19,803 bases of DNA from Microcystis sp. T1-4 (GTDB lineage: Bacteria > Cyanobacteriota > Cyanobacteriia > Cyanobacteriales > Microcystaceae). Location: contig NZ_CAIP01000096.1 of NCBI RefSeq assembly GCF_000297435.1, forward strand, positions 1-19,803, written 5' to 3'. The position numbers and the translations under genes were made by a program. Below are positions 7,712 to 14,576 of this stretch, in pieces (position 1 is the first letter of the stretch; every line of letters starts with the position of its first letter). Under the pieces are notes generated by a model. The model saw only the letters and a list, made by a program, of their open reading frames with translations. It did no database searches and was not told the origin of the DNA.

Positions 7712-9243
7712 TGATTTTCTTCTCCTTGATGATAAAGAGCAATGATTTTTTCCGTGACTTCTGTAATAGTGAGATGATCGGTATTAACTTCGATCGCATC
7801 TGCGGCTTTTCGCAGGGGTGCTAGGGAGCGATTACTATCCAAATAATCCCTTTTTTCAATCTCTTGGGTTAATTCTGCGAGACTAATCCCACCATTTCCC
7901 TGCGCTTCTAAGTCTTTTAATCTCCTTCTGGCTCTTTCTTCGGGTGTCGCTGTCAAGAAAATCTTTAATTCCGCTTCTGGGAAAACATTAGTACCAATAT
8001 CCCGACCTTCCACAACTATTCCCCCCGACATTCCCATCTGTCTTTGCAGGGTGACTAACTGCTGTCGCACCGCTTTTTGAGCGGCAATTCTGGACACTTG
8101 CGAGGTAATTGCGGGAGAGCGAATCTCTAAAGTCACATCCTGCCCATTAATCTTCACTATAGTCACATTTTCGGGGCTATCGGCGGGGATTATTTCTATC
8201 TTCGCTAAAGATAATAACTCGGCGATGGCCGCTTCTGCGGACAAATCCAGACCAGAATTCACCACCAACCATGTCACCGCGCGATACATCGCACCGGTAT
8301 CGAGATAGGTTAACCCCAATTTTTCCGCTACTAAGCGCGTTACCGTCGATTTTCCCGCTCCAGCAGGTCCATCAATAGCGATAACTGCCCGACGTTGACG
8401 CAAGATAATATTATCAATTAAACGGGTTTGACCGATCGATCCAGCGATCGCTAATAAGCCCCCTGTCTCGATCTGCTCGATCGGTTGTAAACTCTGGGGA
8501 TGGACTAAATCCAGATACTGAGGGCGAAATTCTGGCACTCTGTCGAGATTTTTTTGCACAATAGCCAGTAGTTTTTCCCTTTGTCTTTCCCCTAAACGAA
8601 AACTTTCGAGGGCTAATTGCAAACTTTGGGCGATAATTGTCGCTTTTTCCCTTTCTGTGGCCGATAGATACTGATTGCGAGAACTAACTGCTAATCCCGA
8701 TGTTTCTCGCACTGTAGCACAAGCGCGAATCTCGATCGCTAAATTTAAATCCCTGACTAATTGCCGGATAATCGCTAACTGTTGGGCATCCTTTTCGCCA
8801 AAATAGGCGATCGTCGGTGCAATAATATTAAACAACCGCGTGACAATTGTGGCTACTCCCTGAAAATGTCCCGGACGAAAAGCACCACATAACCCGCTAG
8901 TCAGAGAAATCGGGGGAACAACTGCGGTTATCTCCTCAGAATTACCAATTCCTAAAGTTTCCGCACTGGGAGCAAAAATAGCAGCAACTCCCAAAGATTC
9001 ACACAATTGGCGATCGCTGTCAAGGCTGCGGGGATAGCGAGAAAAATCCTCTGTGGGGCCAAATTGTAGAGGATTAACAAAAATACTGACCACAGTTACC
9101 TCCGCTTCCGTCACCGCGCGTCGAATTAGACTAGCATGACCTTTATGGAGAGCGCCCATGGTTGGCACGAGGGCAATACTGTGATCATGGCGATAATCAG
9201 CCAAAAAAGTGCGTAAACCGGGGATTGTTGTGAATATTTGCAC
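7696..9243 (-). CDS. panC/cmk: Bifunctional pantoate-beta-alanine ligase / cytidylate kinase
   Basis: This two-domain fusion is typical of cyanobacteria. Residues about 1-275 are pantothenate synthetase (pantoate + beta-alanine + ATP, giving pantothenate for CoA). The motifs are 'PTMGALHKGH', 'FVNPLQFGPTEDF', 'FRPGHFQGV', 'FGEKDAQQL' and 'VRETSGLAVSSRN'. Residues about 285-515 are CMP kinase (CMP/dCMP to CDP/dCDP), with P-loop 'GPAGAGKST' (292-300), 'YLDTGAMYRA', 'EGRDIGTNVFP' and 'RDYLDSNRS'. All catalytic motifs are intact. I place the start at the GTG at 9243. AGGAG lies 8 nt before it, whereas the longer GTG at 9252 overlaps that ribosome site. The first gene of the minus-strand operon, it overlaps the PIN gene by 16 bp. 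Confidence 0.95.
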   Translation of the reverse strand: MQIFTTIPGLRTFLADYRHDHSIALVPTMGALHKGHASLIRRAVTEAEVTVVSIFVNPLQFGPTEDFSRYPRSLDSDRQLCESLGVAAIFAPSAETLGIGNSEEITAVVPPISLTSGLCGAFRPGHFQGVATIVTRLFNIIAPTIAYFGEKDAQQLAIIRQLVRDLNLAIEIRACATVRETSGLAVSSRNQYLSATEREKATIIAQSLQLALESFRLGERQREKLLAIVQKNLDRVPEFRPQYLDLVHPQSLQPIEQIETGGLLAIAGSIGQTRLIDNIILRQRRAVIAIDGPAGAGKSTVTRLVAEKLGLTYLDTGAMYRAVTWLVVNSGLDLSAEAAIAELLSLAKIEIIPADSPENVTIVKINGQDVTLEIRSPAITSQVSRIAAQKAVRQQLVTLQRQMGMSGGIVVEGRDIGTNVFPEAELKIFLTATPEERARRRLKDLEAQGNGGISLAELTQEIEKRDYLDSNRSLAPLRKAADAIEVNTDHLTITEVTEKIIALYHQGEENQWRSL

Positions 9244-9256
9244 AGGGTTCACTCCT

Positions 9257-9400
9257 TTAATAGCCTATTCCACTACTATTCGCCAGGGGATGCTGCCCGA
9301 TGATCAATTCGGATGCTTCCGGGGAATCGGCTTTAAATAATAACATCCCATCGCCTCTTTCTGTCCAATAACTCGTTTTTGTCTCCTGTCGGCTCTCTTG
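9257..9400 (-). pseudogene. Possible remnant of a YCII-like protein gene
   Basis: An open stretch on the minus strand ends in 'GDGMLLFKADSPEASELIIG' and 'QHPLANSSGIGY'. This resembles the central beta-alpha part of small YCII-related proteins. The usual N-terminal and C-terminal parts are missing. The upstream part of the open frame (9400-9484) runs into a repeated sequence (CACAAAG units) and looks non-coding. No ribosome site supports a start. It sits between a divergent spacer and panC-cmk. I treat it as a decayed fragment; similarity is only by eye. Confidence 0.3.
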
Positions 9401-9461
9401 GGTTTGGTGGGTAAAATGTATTTTATAAGATATATTCCCGCCAGCGAGCGACTGGAACGAA

Positions 9462-9489
9462 CCACAAAGACACAAAGGACACAAAGATT
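9462..9489. repeat. Short tandem repeat of (GA)CACAAAG
   Basis: Three consecutive copies of an 8-9-bp CACAAAG-based unit occur here. Similar sequences are scattered in cyanobacterial intergenic DNA, often next to other repeats. Confidence 0.7.
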
Positions 9490-9504
9490 GATCGGTTCTA
9501 TATA

Positions 9505-9624
9505 AGTAGGTGGGTGGAATTAAATATAAAATGAACGTAGGTTGGGTTGAAGCATGAAACCCAACGCCCGCATGGGTTACGCTACCGCTAACCCATCCTA
9601 CAAATAATTGTGCCTACCTACTTA
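9505..9624. mobile_element. MITE-like family C element with internal hairpin
   Basis: The terminal inverted repeats are TAAGTAGGTGGGTGGAATTA on the left and TAAGTAGGTAGGCACAATTA on the right when read on the other strand, about 20 bp with four mismatches. Inside, GTAGGTTGGGTT (about 9539-9550) pairs with AACCCATCCTAC (about 9591-9602), so the whole 120 bp can fold into a nested hairpin. It has no coding capacity. The first bases (TAAGTA) are shared with family B. Confidence 0.75.
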
Positions 9625-9778
9625 AGTTAAACTGATCACACAAAGAATAAGAGAGGCTCCTGTGCTGTCTCGGTTGACCGCTGCATATATGCTTGTTTAA
9701 CAAACTGGGGCATAATTTTTTTCAGGACAATGACTGGTGAGCAGCCCGACAATTATATAGATTAATGGCAAAAAAGAC

Positions 9779-9808
9779 TTGACAAAATCCCTCGATTTGA
9801 CCTATACT
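9779..9808 (+). promoter_or_regulatory. Candidate promoter for the Trypco1 operon
   Basis: TTGACA (9779-9784) and TATACT (9803-9808) are 18 bp apart, a good sigma-70 match. A perfect TATAAT also occurs at 9815-9820 without an ideally spaced -35 box. Either would leave a leader of about 95-105 nt before the Trypco1 start. Confidence 0.6.
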
Positions 9809-9834
9809 TTCTAGTATAATGGGAATCCGTGCCG
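9779..9834 (+). repeat. Left flanking repeat of the Trypco/ATPase module, carrying a promoter-like sequence
   Basis: This stretch is related, in inverted orientation, to 14391-14446. The outer TTGACAAA and the inner 18-bp core TATAATGGGAATCCGTGC (one mismatch against the other side) are best conserved; overall identity is roughly 70% by hand alignment with two gaps. The two copies bracket the three-gene module. Confidence 0.6.
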
Positions 9835-9920
9835 AAATATATATAAGCCTTTTTGCTTCCGCTATAAGTTTGTCCGAGAAGCAATCGAGAAAACCATAAA
9901 CGGGTCATTGGAGGAGCCTT

Positions 9921-10226
9921 ATGCCAGAATCTAGATCTGAGATTATTTCAGTTAAAGTTAAAGAAAATGTCACCATGTTAGTGGAAGCGAGAAGTTTCGG
10001 TGGTGAACGGGAAGTATCCGATCAAATATTTGACTTTCAAAGTGTCGCTGATACAATTGAGGCAGTTACTGAATCGATCGCTGCTACGATAAGTAAAGTG
10101 CAGCCCAAAAAGGCTACCGTAGAATTTGGGGTAGAAGTCAGGGTAAAATCCGGTAAACTAACCGCTTTAATTGTGGAAGGTGAAGGAAAGGGAAATTTAA
10201 AAATTACTCTGGAATGGGGAGGATAA
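9921..10226 (+). CDS. Trypsin-co-occurring domain 1 (Trypco1 / CU044_2847-type) protein
   Basis: The protein has 101 residues, one small alpha/beta domain. It begins with a strand ('EIISVKVKENVTMLVEAR'), passes through a helix in the middle ('VADTIEAVTESIAATISKV'), and ends with strands 'KATVEFGVEVRVKSGKLTAL' and 'LKITLEWG'. This is the pattern of the small domain that occurs beside trypsin-like proteases and NTPases and was named for that association. Its role is thought to be a protease partner or substrate that is processed or recruited, not an enzyme; no catalytic residues are visible. GGAGGAG stands 5 nt before ATG 9921. The next gene, a trypsin-ATPase fusion, follows by 9 bp, which supports the family call and operon membership. 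Confidence 0.82.
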   Translation: MPESRSEIISVKVKENVTMLVEARSFGGEREVSDQIFDFQSVADTIEAVTESIAATISKVQPKKATVEFGVEVRVKSGKLTALIVEGEGKGNLKITLEWGG

Positions 10227-10235
10227 ATTGATTAA

Positions 10236-11531
10236 ATGCTTACCCCGGAATCTCTACCTCCGTACACTGTCAGGTTAAAGTTAATCTATGGGTCAGGAAC
10301 AGGCTTTTTTGTGGGACAAGGGTTAATTTTGACCTGTCTTCATGTGGTGAAAGATGCGCGGGATAATCGCGAGACTATCGAGATAATTTGGCAAGGTCAA
10401 ATTTCTATGGCTAAAATTATCAACTTACCGAATCTAGATGGGATCGATCTGGCTCTTTTACAATTAAACTCGTCTTTAGATCACAAATATGTCGATTTTG
10501 ATCACGATTTACAATTAACAGATAAATTATACACTTTCGGCTATACCAACGATTATCCGAACGGTGATCCTAGTGACTTTGAGTATATAGGTTTAACGGG
10601 GGATGAAAACCCCTTAATCAAGTTTAAATTAGGGCAAGTACAACCCGGTTTTAGTGGTTCACCTCTGTTAAATTTACGCACGGGGAAAGTGTGCGGAGTG
10701 GTGAATAAAACCAGAGATGAGTACAGTGATTTAGGAGGAAGAGCGATTCCAGTTCAGACTATTTTTAAATATTTTCCGCAATTACAACCCCAAAAAAATG
10801 CCCATAATCCTTTTAAACCCACTTCCGGAGGTATTAAAGAAATTCAGCAGATTTTTGGCCGAGAACAAGAAATTAAAGATATTTTTGAGGTTTTAAATTC
10901 CGGCAGTAGTGCTGCTATTATCGGGGAAAGGGGAACGGGAAAAACCACCCTGCTTTGGGGAATTTACCATCAAGCAAGGGAGTATTTACTTAGTCATCGA
11001 CAACCCTTGTATTTAAACTTAGAAGGATTAGCAGGAGATAAGGATTTTTATTATGAATTATGTCATCAGATTGGTATAGCTGCGAATTACGATAAACCGC
11101 TCAAAGGAACTAGATTAACTAGGGAATTAGAAAAACATAAAATCCTGTTATTATTGGATGTGGTAGATAATATGACTCAAAAATATTTCAGCTATCAGCT
11201 TAGAAGTCAATTAAGAGAGTTAGCTAATCGTCCCGATCCACCTTTAAGATTAGTAGTAGCGGCTAATCGTTCCCTTGATGTTTTATTTCCTGATAACAAA
11301 GGAGGTGATTCACCTTTCGAGGGAATTTGTCAACAATTTCCGATTAAATTATGGGATGAAGCTAAAATTAAAGAGTTTATTAGTCATCGTCTAAGTCAAA
11401 CTGGAGTGACTTTTACTGAGGAGGAAATAAGTTCTCTTGTTAGGCAAAGTCAAGGAAAGCCGCGAGAGGTGATGCAAAATTGTTTTAAACTTTATCAAAC
11501 CAAAGTCAATAACTCAGCATCCCGAACTTAG
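10236..11531 (+). CDS. Trypsin-like serine protease fused to P-loop ATPase
   Basis: The protein has 431 residues. The N-terminal domain (about 10-180) is a chymotrypsin-fold protease with an apparently complete triad: His36 ('LTCLHVV'), Asp71 ('GIDLALLQL') and Ser140 ('GFSGSP'). There is no signal peptide, so it should act in the cytoplasm. A linker leads to a P-loop ATPase (about 205-425), with 'FGREQEIKDI', Walker A 'GERGTGKTT' (230-238), Walker B 'ILLLLDVVD' (303-311), a sensor-like 'VVAANRSLDVLF' and the C-terminal 'GKPREVMQNCF'. I infer an NTP-gated protease: the ATPase senses something and controls proteolysis. The target is unknown, but the adjacent Trypco1 protein is a natural candidate. 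A GGGAGGA ribosome site lies at the end of the Trypco1 gene. It is likely co-transcribed with the flanking genes, although a structured repeat separates it from the next. Confidence 0.88.
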   Translation: MLTPESLPPYTVRLKLIYGSGTGFFVGQGLILTCLHVVKDARDNRETIEIIWQGQISMAKIINLPNLDGIDLALLQLNSSLDHKYVDFDHDLQLTDKLYTFGYTNDYPNGDPSDFEYIGLTGDENPLIKFKLGQVQPGFSGSPLLNLRTGKVCGVVNKTRDEYSDLGGRAIPVQTIFKYFPQLQPQKNAHNPFKPTSGGIKEIQQIFGREQEIKDIFEVLNSGSSAAIIGERGTGKTTLLWGIYHQAREYLLSHRQPLYLNLEGLAGDKDFYYELCHQIGIAANYDKPLKGTRLTRELEKHKILLLLDVVDNMTQKYFSYQLRSQLRELANRPDPPLRLVVAANRSLDVLFPDNKGGDSPFEGICQQFPIKLWDEAKIKEFISHRLSQTGVTFTEEEISSLVRQSQGKPREVMQNCFKLYQTKVNNSASRT

Positions 11532-11563
11532 GTTATAACTAAACAATAAGTTGATTTAATTTT

Positions 11564-11697
11564 GGGTTTGATCCTACCTTGATAAGGGGGTTTGATCCCC
11601 CCTGCCCCCCTTGATAAGGGGGGTTTGATCCTACCTTGATAAGGGGGGTTTGATCCCCCCTGCCCCCCTTGATAAGGGGGGTTTGATCCTACCTTGA
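11564..11697. repeat. 57/58-bp G/C-rich tandem repeat (2.3 copies)
   Basis: Copies start at 11564, 11621 and 11679 (partial). Each unit holds self-complementary blocks: GGGGGGTTTGATCCCCCC (6-bp stem) and CCCCCCTTGATAAGGGGGG (8-bp stem). The array fills most of the 222-bp gap between the two ATPase genes and would form strong stem-loops in the transcript. The window's right edge begins a related sequence in the opposite orientation (19788-19803). Confidence 0.93.
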
Positions 11698-11753
11698 GTA
11701 ACACCTAACTACTTAATAAACCATCACCGGGTAAATAGCTAGAGATAGAAATT

Positions 11754-14123
11754 ATGAAGGAAAGCACCGTCCCCAGAATTAATCTCGCTCCTAAACTCAA
11801 ACGCGATTTATCTTTATGGAATCCCTTTGATTATCTTTTGCTGTTGTACTGGGTGTTTTATTTTCCCCAAGCAGTGCGCTGGTATGTGGAAACGAGAGGC
11901 GGCGGCGATAAATTAACAGAACAGAAAACATGGCGCGATAGAATGCAATTTCTCTGCAACCATCCCGTACAATTGCGTCTAGGGATTCAGGGTCTTCTCT
12001 TAACTGTAATTACCCCTCTCATTATCTGTAGCATAGCGGCAAATTTAGGACTTTCTGTTAATTGGGTGGGCGTGGTGTACGGCGTGGTGTTGGGCGTGGT
12101 GTTGGGCGTGGTGTCCGGCGTGGTGTCCGGCGTGGTGTACGGCGTGGTGTTCGGCGTGGTGTTCGGCGTGGTCTTTATATTCGCCTTTTTCCGTCTTGAT
12201 AATTGGCTAATCGGGCTTTTGGCCGGTCCCCAAGGGCGACTTTTTCCCCGTATTACCCTTCTACCGCTGCCGGGGTTAACCTCGACTCTACAACAATGGT
12301 TACAGCAAGACTGGGAAACGGCTATTAATAACCTCAATCAATACTTTCGGTACAGCTGCCAGTTTATTCCTGTCCTTGTCGCCGTTAACCGCGTTTTATC
12401 GCAATTCCCAGAGGCAGAAATTATCTATCGCGTCTCCCGTCTGGCAGAAAATCCCTCCGATTGGCAATTGTTAAAATATGCGTCGGCGAAACTGTTTTCT
12501 TTTCCTGACAGCAAAATCCGTCTCGATACCCCTGCTCGCGCCGCCGCCGCCGGTTTTTGGTATCTTCACCAACAGGACACCGAAAAAGCCGAAAAAGCCT
12601 TTGCTGTGGTACGTTCCCTCGCCTACGGGGAAGAAATGTATAGCCTCGCCCAAACTTTACACCGATTTAGTCTGGCAGCAACTCCCGATAGTATCGCTTC
12701 CCTGGAGGTTGCCCCCATTGCCGCAGAACCGTCATTACGTCCGCAAACTTGGCAAGCTATCAGCAGTTTAAATCGAGTTATCACAGAAATGGCTTTAGTC
12801 CAGAGAAGTTACTCCCAACAGACCAGATCCCTCGCTCTTAATCGGATTATCGGGGAATTAAGGGATATAACCGACCAACAGGCGGCTACTTTACCCCAAG
12901 CAGAAAAAGAATTAATCCTTTCTATCGCCGAAAAATGGGCAGAAATTAGCACATCCATCGCGGGAACGGTGGGAACGGTAACTATTACCCAACCGATTCC
13001 TAATCCCTACATTATCGGTGATCCGGTGATCGGTCAACGCTTTGTTGGTCGTGAGGATATCCTGCGGGAACTTCAGTCAATGTGGTCGGGAGATAACCTA
13101 TCCTCCGTGGTTCTCTATGGTCATCGTCGCATGGGTAAAACTTCGATTCTACGCAATCTGGAGGCATATCTTCCACCAAATGTCTCGGTTATCTACATTA
13201 ATTTACAGCGCTTGGCCACAGTAACCAGCCTAGCCGAAGTTCTCCTGACTATGGCTGAGGAAATCGCCCAAACTTTGGCAATTGATGCCCCAGAAGAGGA
13301 AAAAATCTCCCAACATCCAGAAATGTATTTTAATCGTTATTTAGACCGTCTGATGCGCCAGATTCTGCCGGAAAAAGCTAAAACCGGTTTAATTATTGCC
13401 CTCGATGAGTTCGAGATAATTGAGGATTTAATCGAAGCGAATACCCTCCCCCCGAATTTCCTCGGCTATCTGCGTTCCCTTGTCCAGAGTAGTCCGCGTC
13501 TAGCTTTTGTTTTTGCCGGATTACATACCCTAGAGGAGATGACTGCCGATTATTTTCATCCTTTTTTTGGCAGTGTTTACCCGATTCCAGTTAGTTTCCT
13601 CTCTCCTGAATCTACTCGCGTTATCCTCGCTAATCCCGTTGGGGAAGACGAGGATTTTCCCCTAGACTATACCCCATCCGCTTTGGACAAAATTTATCAA
13701 CTTACCCACGGTCAACCCTATTTAGTACAAATGATCGGCTTTCATCTGGTACGTTTTTATAATAAACAGGTCTTTGAGTTGCAACGTCCCCAAGATATTC
13801 GTTTTCAGGTGGAAGATGTGGAAAAAGCCATCGATGCTGAGTTTTTCCAAAGGGGGAATTATTATTTTACGGGTGTCTGGAAACAGGCTAAACAAGATGC
13901 GGCCGGACAACAGGAGATTTTAATAGTTCTTTCTCCCCATCTGCAAGGATTAACCCGGGGAGATTTACTGTCCAGCACCGGACTAACTGCCACAACTCTC
14001 GACTGGGCCCTAAAAACCCTTGAAAATCATCATGTCATCGAATGCCAAGACTGCCGTTATCGGATTGCTGTGGAATTATTCCGTCGTTGGGTATCGGAAA
14101 CGAAACAAGAAACAATGACCTAA
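11754..14123 (+). CDS. Membrane-anchored AAA-like ATPase with GVVX repeat and C-terminal winged helix
   Basis: The protein has 789 residues. The N-terminal part has one hydrophobic patch (24-40) and a membrane region (76-157). Within it, residues 106-141 are nine consecutive tetrapeptides of the type GVVX (X = Y, L, S or F), a glycine-zipper-like helix. A soluble helical region follows (about 180-405), with TPR-like 'FWYLHQQDTEKAEKAFAVVR'. An ATPase domain comes next (about 425-680): 'FVGREDILREL', Walker A 'GHRRMGKTS' (456-464), Walker B 'LIIALDEFE' (546-554), and 'FVFAGLHTLEEM' as sensor 1. A winged-helix-like end (about 715-785) finishes 'ELFRRWV'. The architecture suggests a membrane-tethered STAND/AAA sensor or effector. 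The start has only a weak ribosome site (GAGAT). It is the third and last gene of the Trypco/trypsin module; its role there is inferred from position. Confidence 0.85.
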   Translation: MKESTVPRINLAPKLKRDLSLWNPFDYLLLLYWVFYFPQAVRWYVETRGGGDKLTEQKTWRDRMQFLCNHPVQLRLGIQGLLLTVITPLIICSIAANLGLSVNWVGVVYGVVLGVVLGVVSGVVSGVVYGVVFGVVFGVVFIFAFFRLDNWLIGLLAGPQGRLFPRITLLPLPGLTSTLQQWLQQDWETAINNLNQYFRYSCQFIPVLVAVNRVLSQFPEAEIIYRVSRLAENPSDWQLLKYASAKLFSFPDSKIRLDTPARAAAAGFWYLHQQDTEKAEKAFAVVRSLAYGEEMYSLAQTLHRFSLAATPDSIASLEVAPIAAEPSLRPQTWQAISSLNRVITEMALVQRSYSQQTRSLALNRIIGELRDITDQQAATLPQAEKELILSIAEKWAEISTSIAGTVGTVTITQPIPNPYIIGDPVIGQRFVGREDILRELQSMWSGDNLSSVVLYGHRRMGKTSILRNLEAYLPPNVSVIYINLQRLATVTSLAEVLLTMAEEIAQTLAIDAPEEEKISQHPEMYFNRYLDRLMRQILPEKAKTGLIIALDEFEIIEDLIEANTLPPNFLGYLRSLVQSSPRLAFVFAGLHTLEEMTADYFHPFFGSVYPIPVSFLSPESTRVILANPVGEDEDFPLDYTPSALDKIYQLTHGQPYLVQMIGFHLVRFYNKQVFELQRPQDIRFQVEDVEKAIDAEFFQRGNYYFTGVWKQAKQDAAGQQEILIVLSPHLQGLTRGDLLSSTGLTATTLDWALKTLENHHVIECQDCRYRIAVELFRRWVSETKQETMT
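12069..12176 (+). repeat. 12-bp coding minisatellite (nine units)
   Basis: Nine back-to-back units of GGCGTGGTGTNN encode Gly-Val-Val-X inside the membrane region of the ATPase. The first nine bases are almost invariant; only the last codon varies (TAC, TTG, TCC, TTC). Being a multiple of three, unit gain or loss keeps the frame. Confidence 0.95.
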
Positions 14124-14285
14124 ATTCTTTTGTTATATTTTTGGCTAATATCTCAACCCAGAATGGGGCTTGCTTAATAAATGTGAAATGTAGGCAAGGT
14201 AAGGGTTTTGGTGGCTTGTCTTGCGAAACAGGTGCAAGGAGAGAATCGTGCTTCAAAACCTTGCGTCTTCATCGGCCCGCGTCCT

Positions 14286-14358
14286 GTAGGGGCGAAGCAT
14301 TCGGGCAATAACCTATCACTGAAACCGTAGATTTTCTATCCGAATGCTTCGCCCGTAC
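14286..14358. repeat. Inverted repeat (GTAGGGGCGAAGCATTCGGG family)
   Basis: GTAGGGGCGAAGCATTCGGG (14286-14305) pairs with CCGAATGCTTCGCCCGTAC (14340-14358), about 19 bp with one mismatch or bulge and a loop of about 34 nt. The type resembles dispersed palindromic repeats found between cyanobacterial genes. No T-tract follows directly (CTTTTC), so terminator activity is uncertain. Confidence 0.8.
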
Positions 14359-14390
14359 CTTTTCAGCAAACCCAAAATAGGGGGTTACAG

Positions 14391-14446
14391 GGCAGCACGG
14401 ATTCCCACTATAACAAAATATTAGAGCAAATCTGGAAATTTGTCAA
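14391..14446 (-). repeat. Right flanking repeat of the Trypco/ATPase module
   Basis: Read on the minus strand, this starts TTGACAAATTTCC, continues through GATTTG and ends with TATAGTGGGAATCCGTGC. It aligns with 9779-9834 on the plus strand with two one-base gaps. It also places TTGACA about 17-18 bp before TAATAT, so both copies have a promoter-like layout pointing into the module. Confidence 0.6.
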
Positions 14447-14529
14447 GGCCTTGGCAATTTTCCGATTAAAATTGTTTGTTGAGATGGGGTCAGGGACAAG
14501 ACCCGCCCGGCTCCGACGAAAAACTTTAG

Positions 14530-14535
14530 TATAAT
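14530..14535 (+). promoter_or_regulatory. -10-like box before the HAD gene
   Basis: TATAAT sits in the context TTTAGTATAATC, 41 bp before the ATG. The -35 region (CCGGCT at 14507-14512) does not match the consensus. Confidence 0.35.
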
Positions 14536-14576
14536 CAAGAACACTGAGTATTTATTAGCTTTTCTGTCTAAGATTG

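Larger units (their letters stand above)
9253..9920. other. Divergent repeat-rich spacer
   Basis: This 670-bp gap between panC-cmk (-) and the Trypco1 gene (+) contains the YCII-like remnant, a short ACACAAAG repeat, a MITE-like element (9505-9624), the palindrome GCATATATGC (9683-9692) next to the near-palindrome TTGTTTAACAA (9693-9703), and the promoter region/left flanking repeat at 9779-9834. No complete gene is seen. Confidence 0.75.
14124..14576. other. Spacer downstream of the ATPase module
   Basis: This 450-bp gap holds a long inverted repeat (14286-14358), the right flanking repeat of the module (14391-14446) and a -10-like TATAAT (14530-14535) before the HAD gene. No gene is convincing in 14124-14285 or 14447-14529. 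Confidence 0.75.

Noticed and set aside
9253..9920. Riboswitch or leader element upstream of panC-cmk or the Trypco1 gene
   Set aside because: The visible structures are explained by the MITE-like element and short palindromes; no known riboswitch core could be recognised.
11564..11697. Repeat array as a possible CRISPR
   Set aside because: Units are directly adjacent without unique spacers and no cas gene is present. The heptamer array at 1-137 fails for the same reason.
11987..12337. Minus-strand open frame with Thr-Thr-Pro-Asn repeats
   Set aside because: It is the antisense reading of the GVVX minisatellite and has no ribosome site or domain; it overlaps a well-supported gene.
12471..12771. 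Short overlapping frames inside the membrane ATPase gene
   Set aside because: They are shadow frames of a continuous coding region with intact domains downstream.
14035..14311. Open frames on both strands across the end of the ATPase gene
   Set aside because: They overlap the well-supported C terminus or run into the inverted repeat and have no ribosome site.
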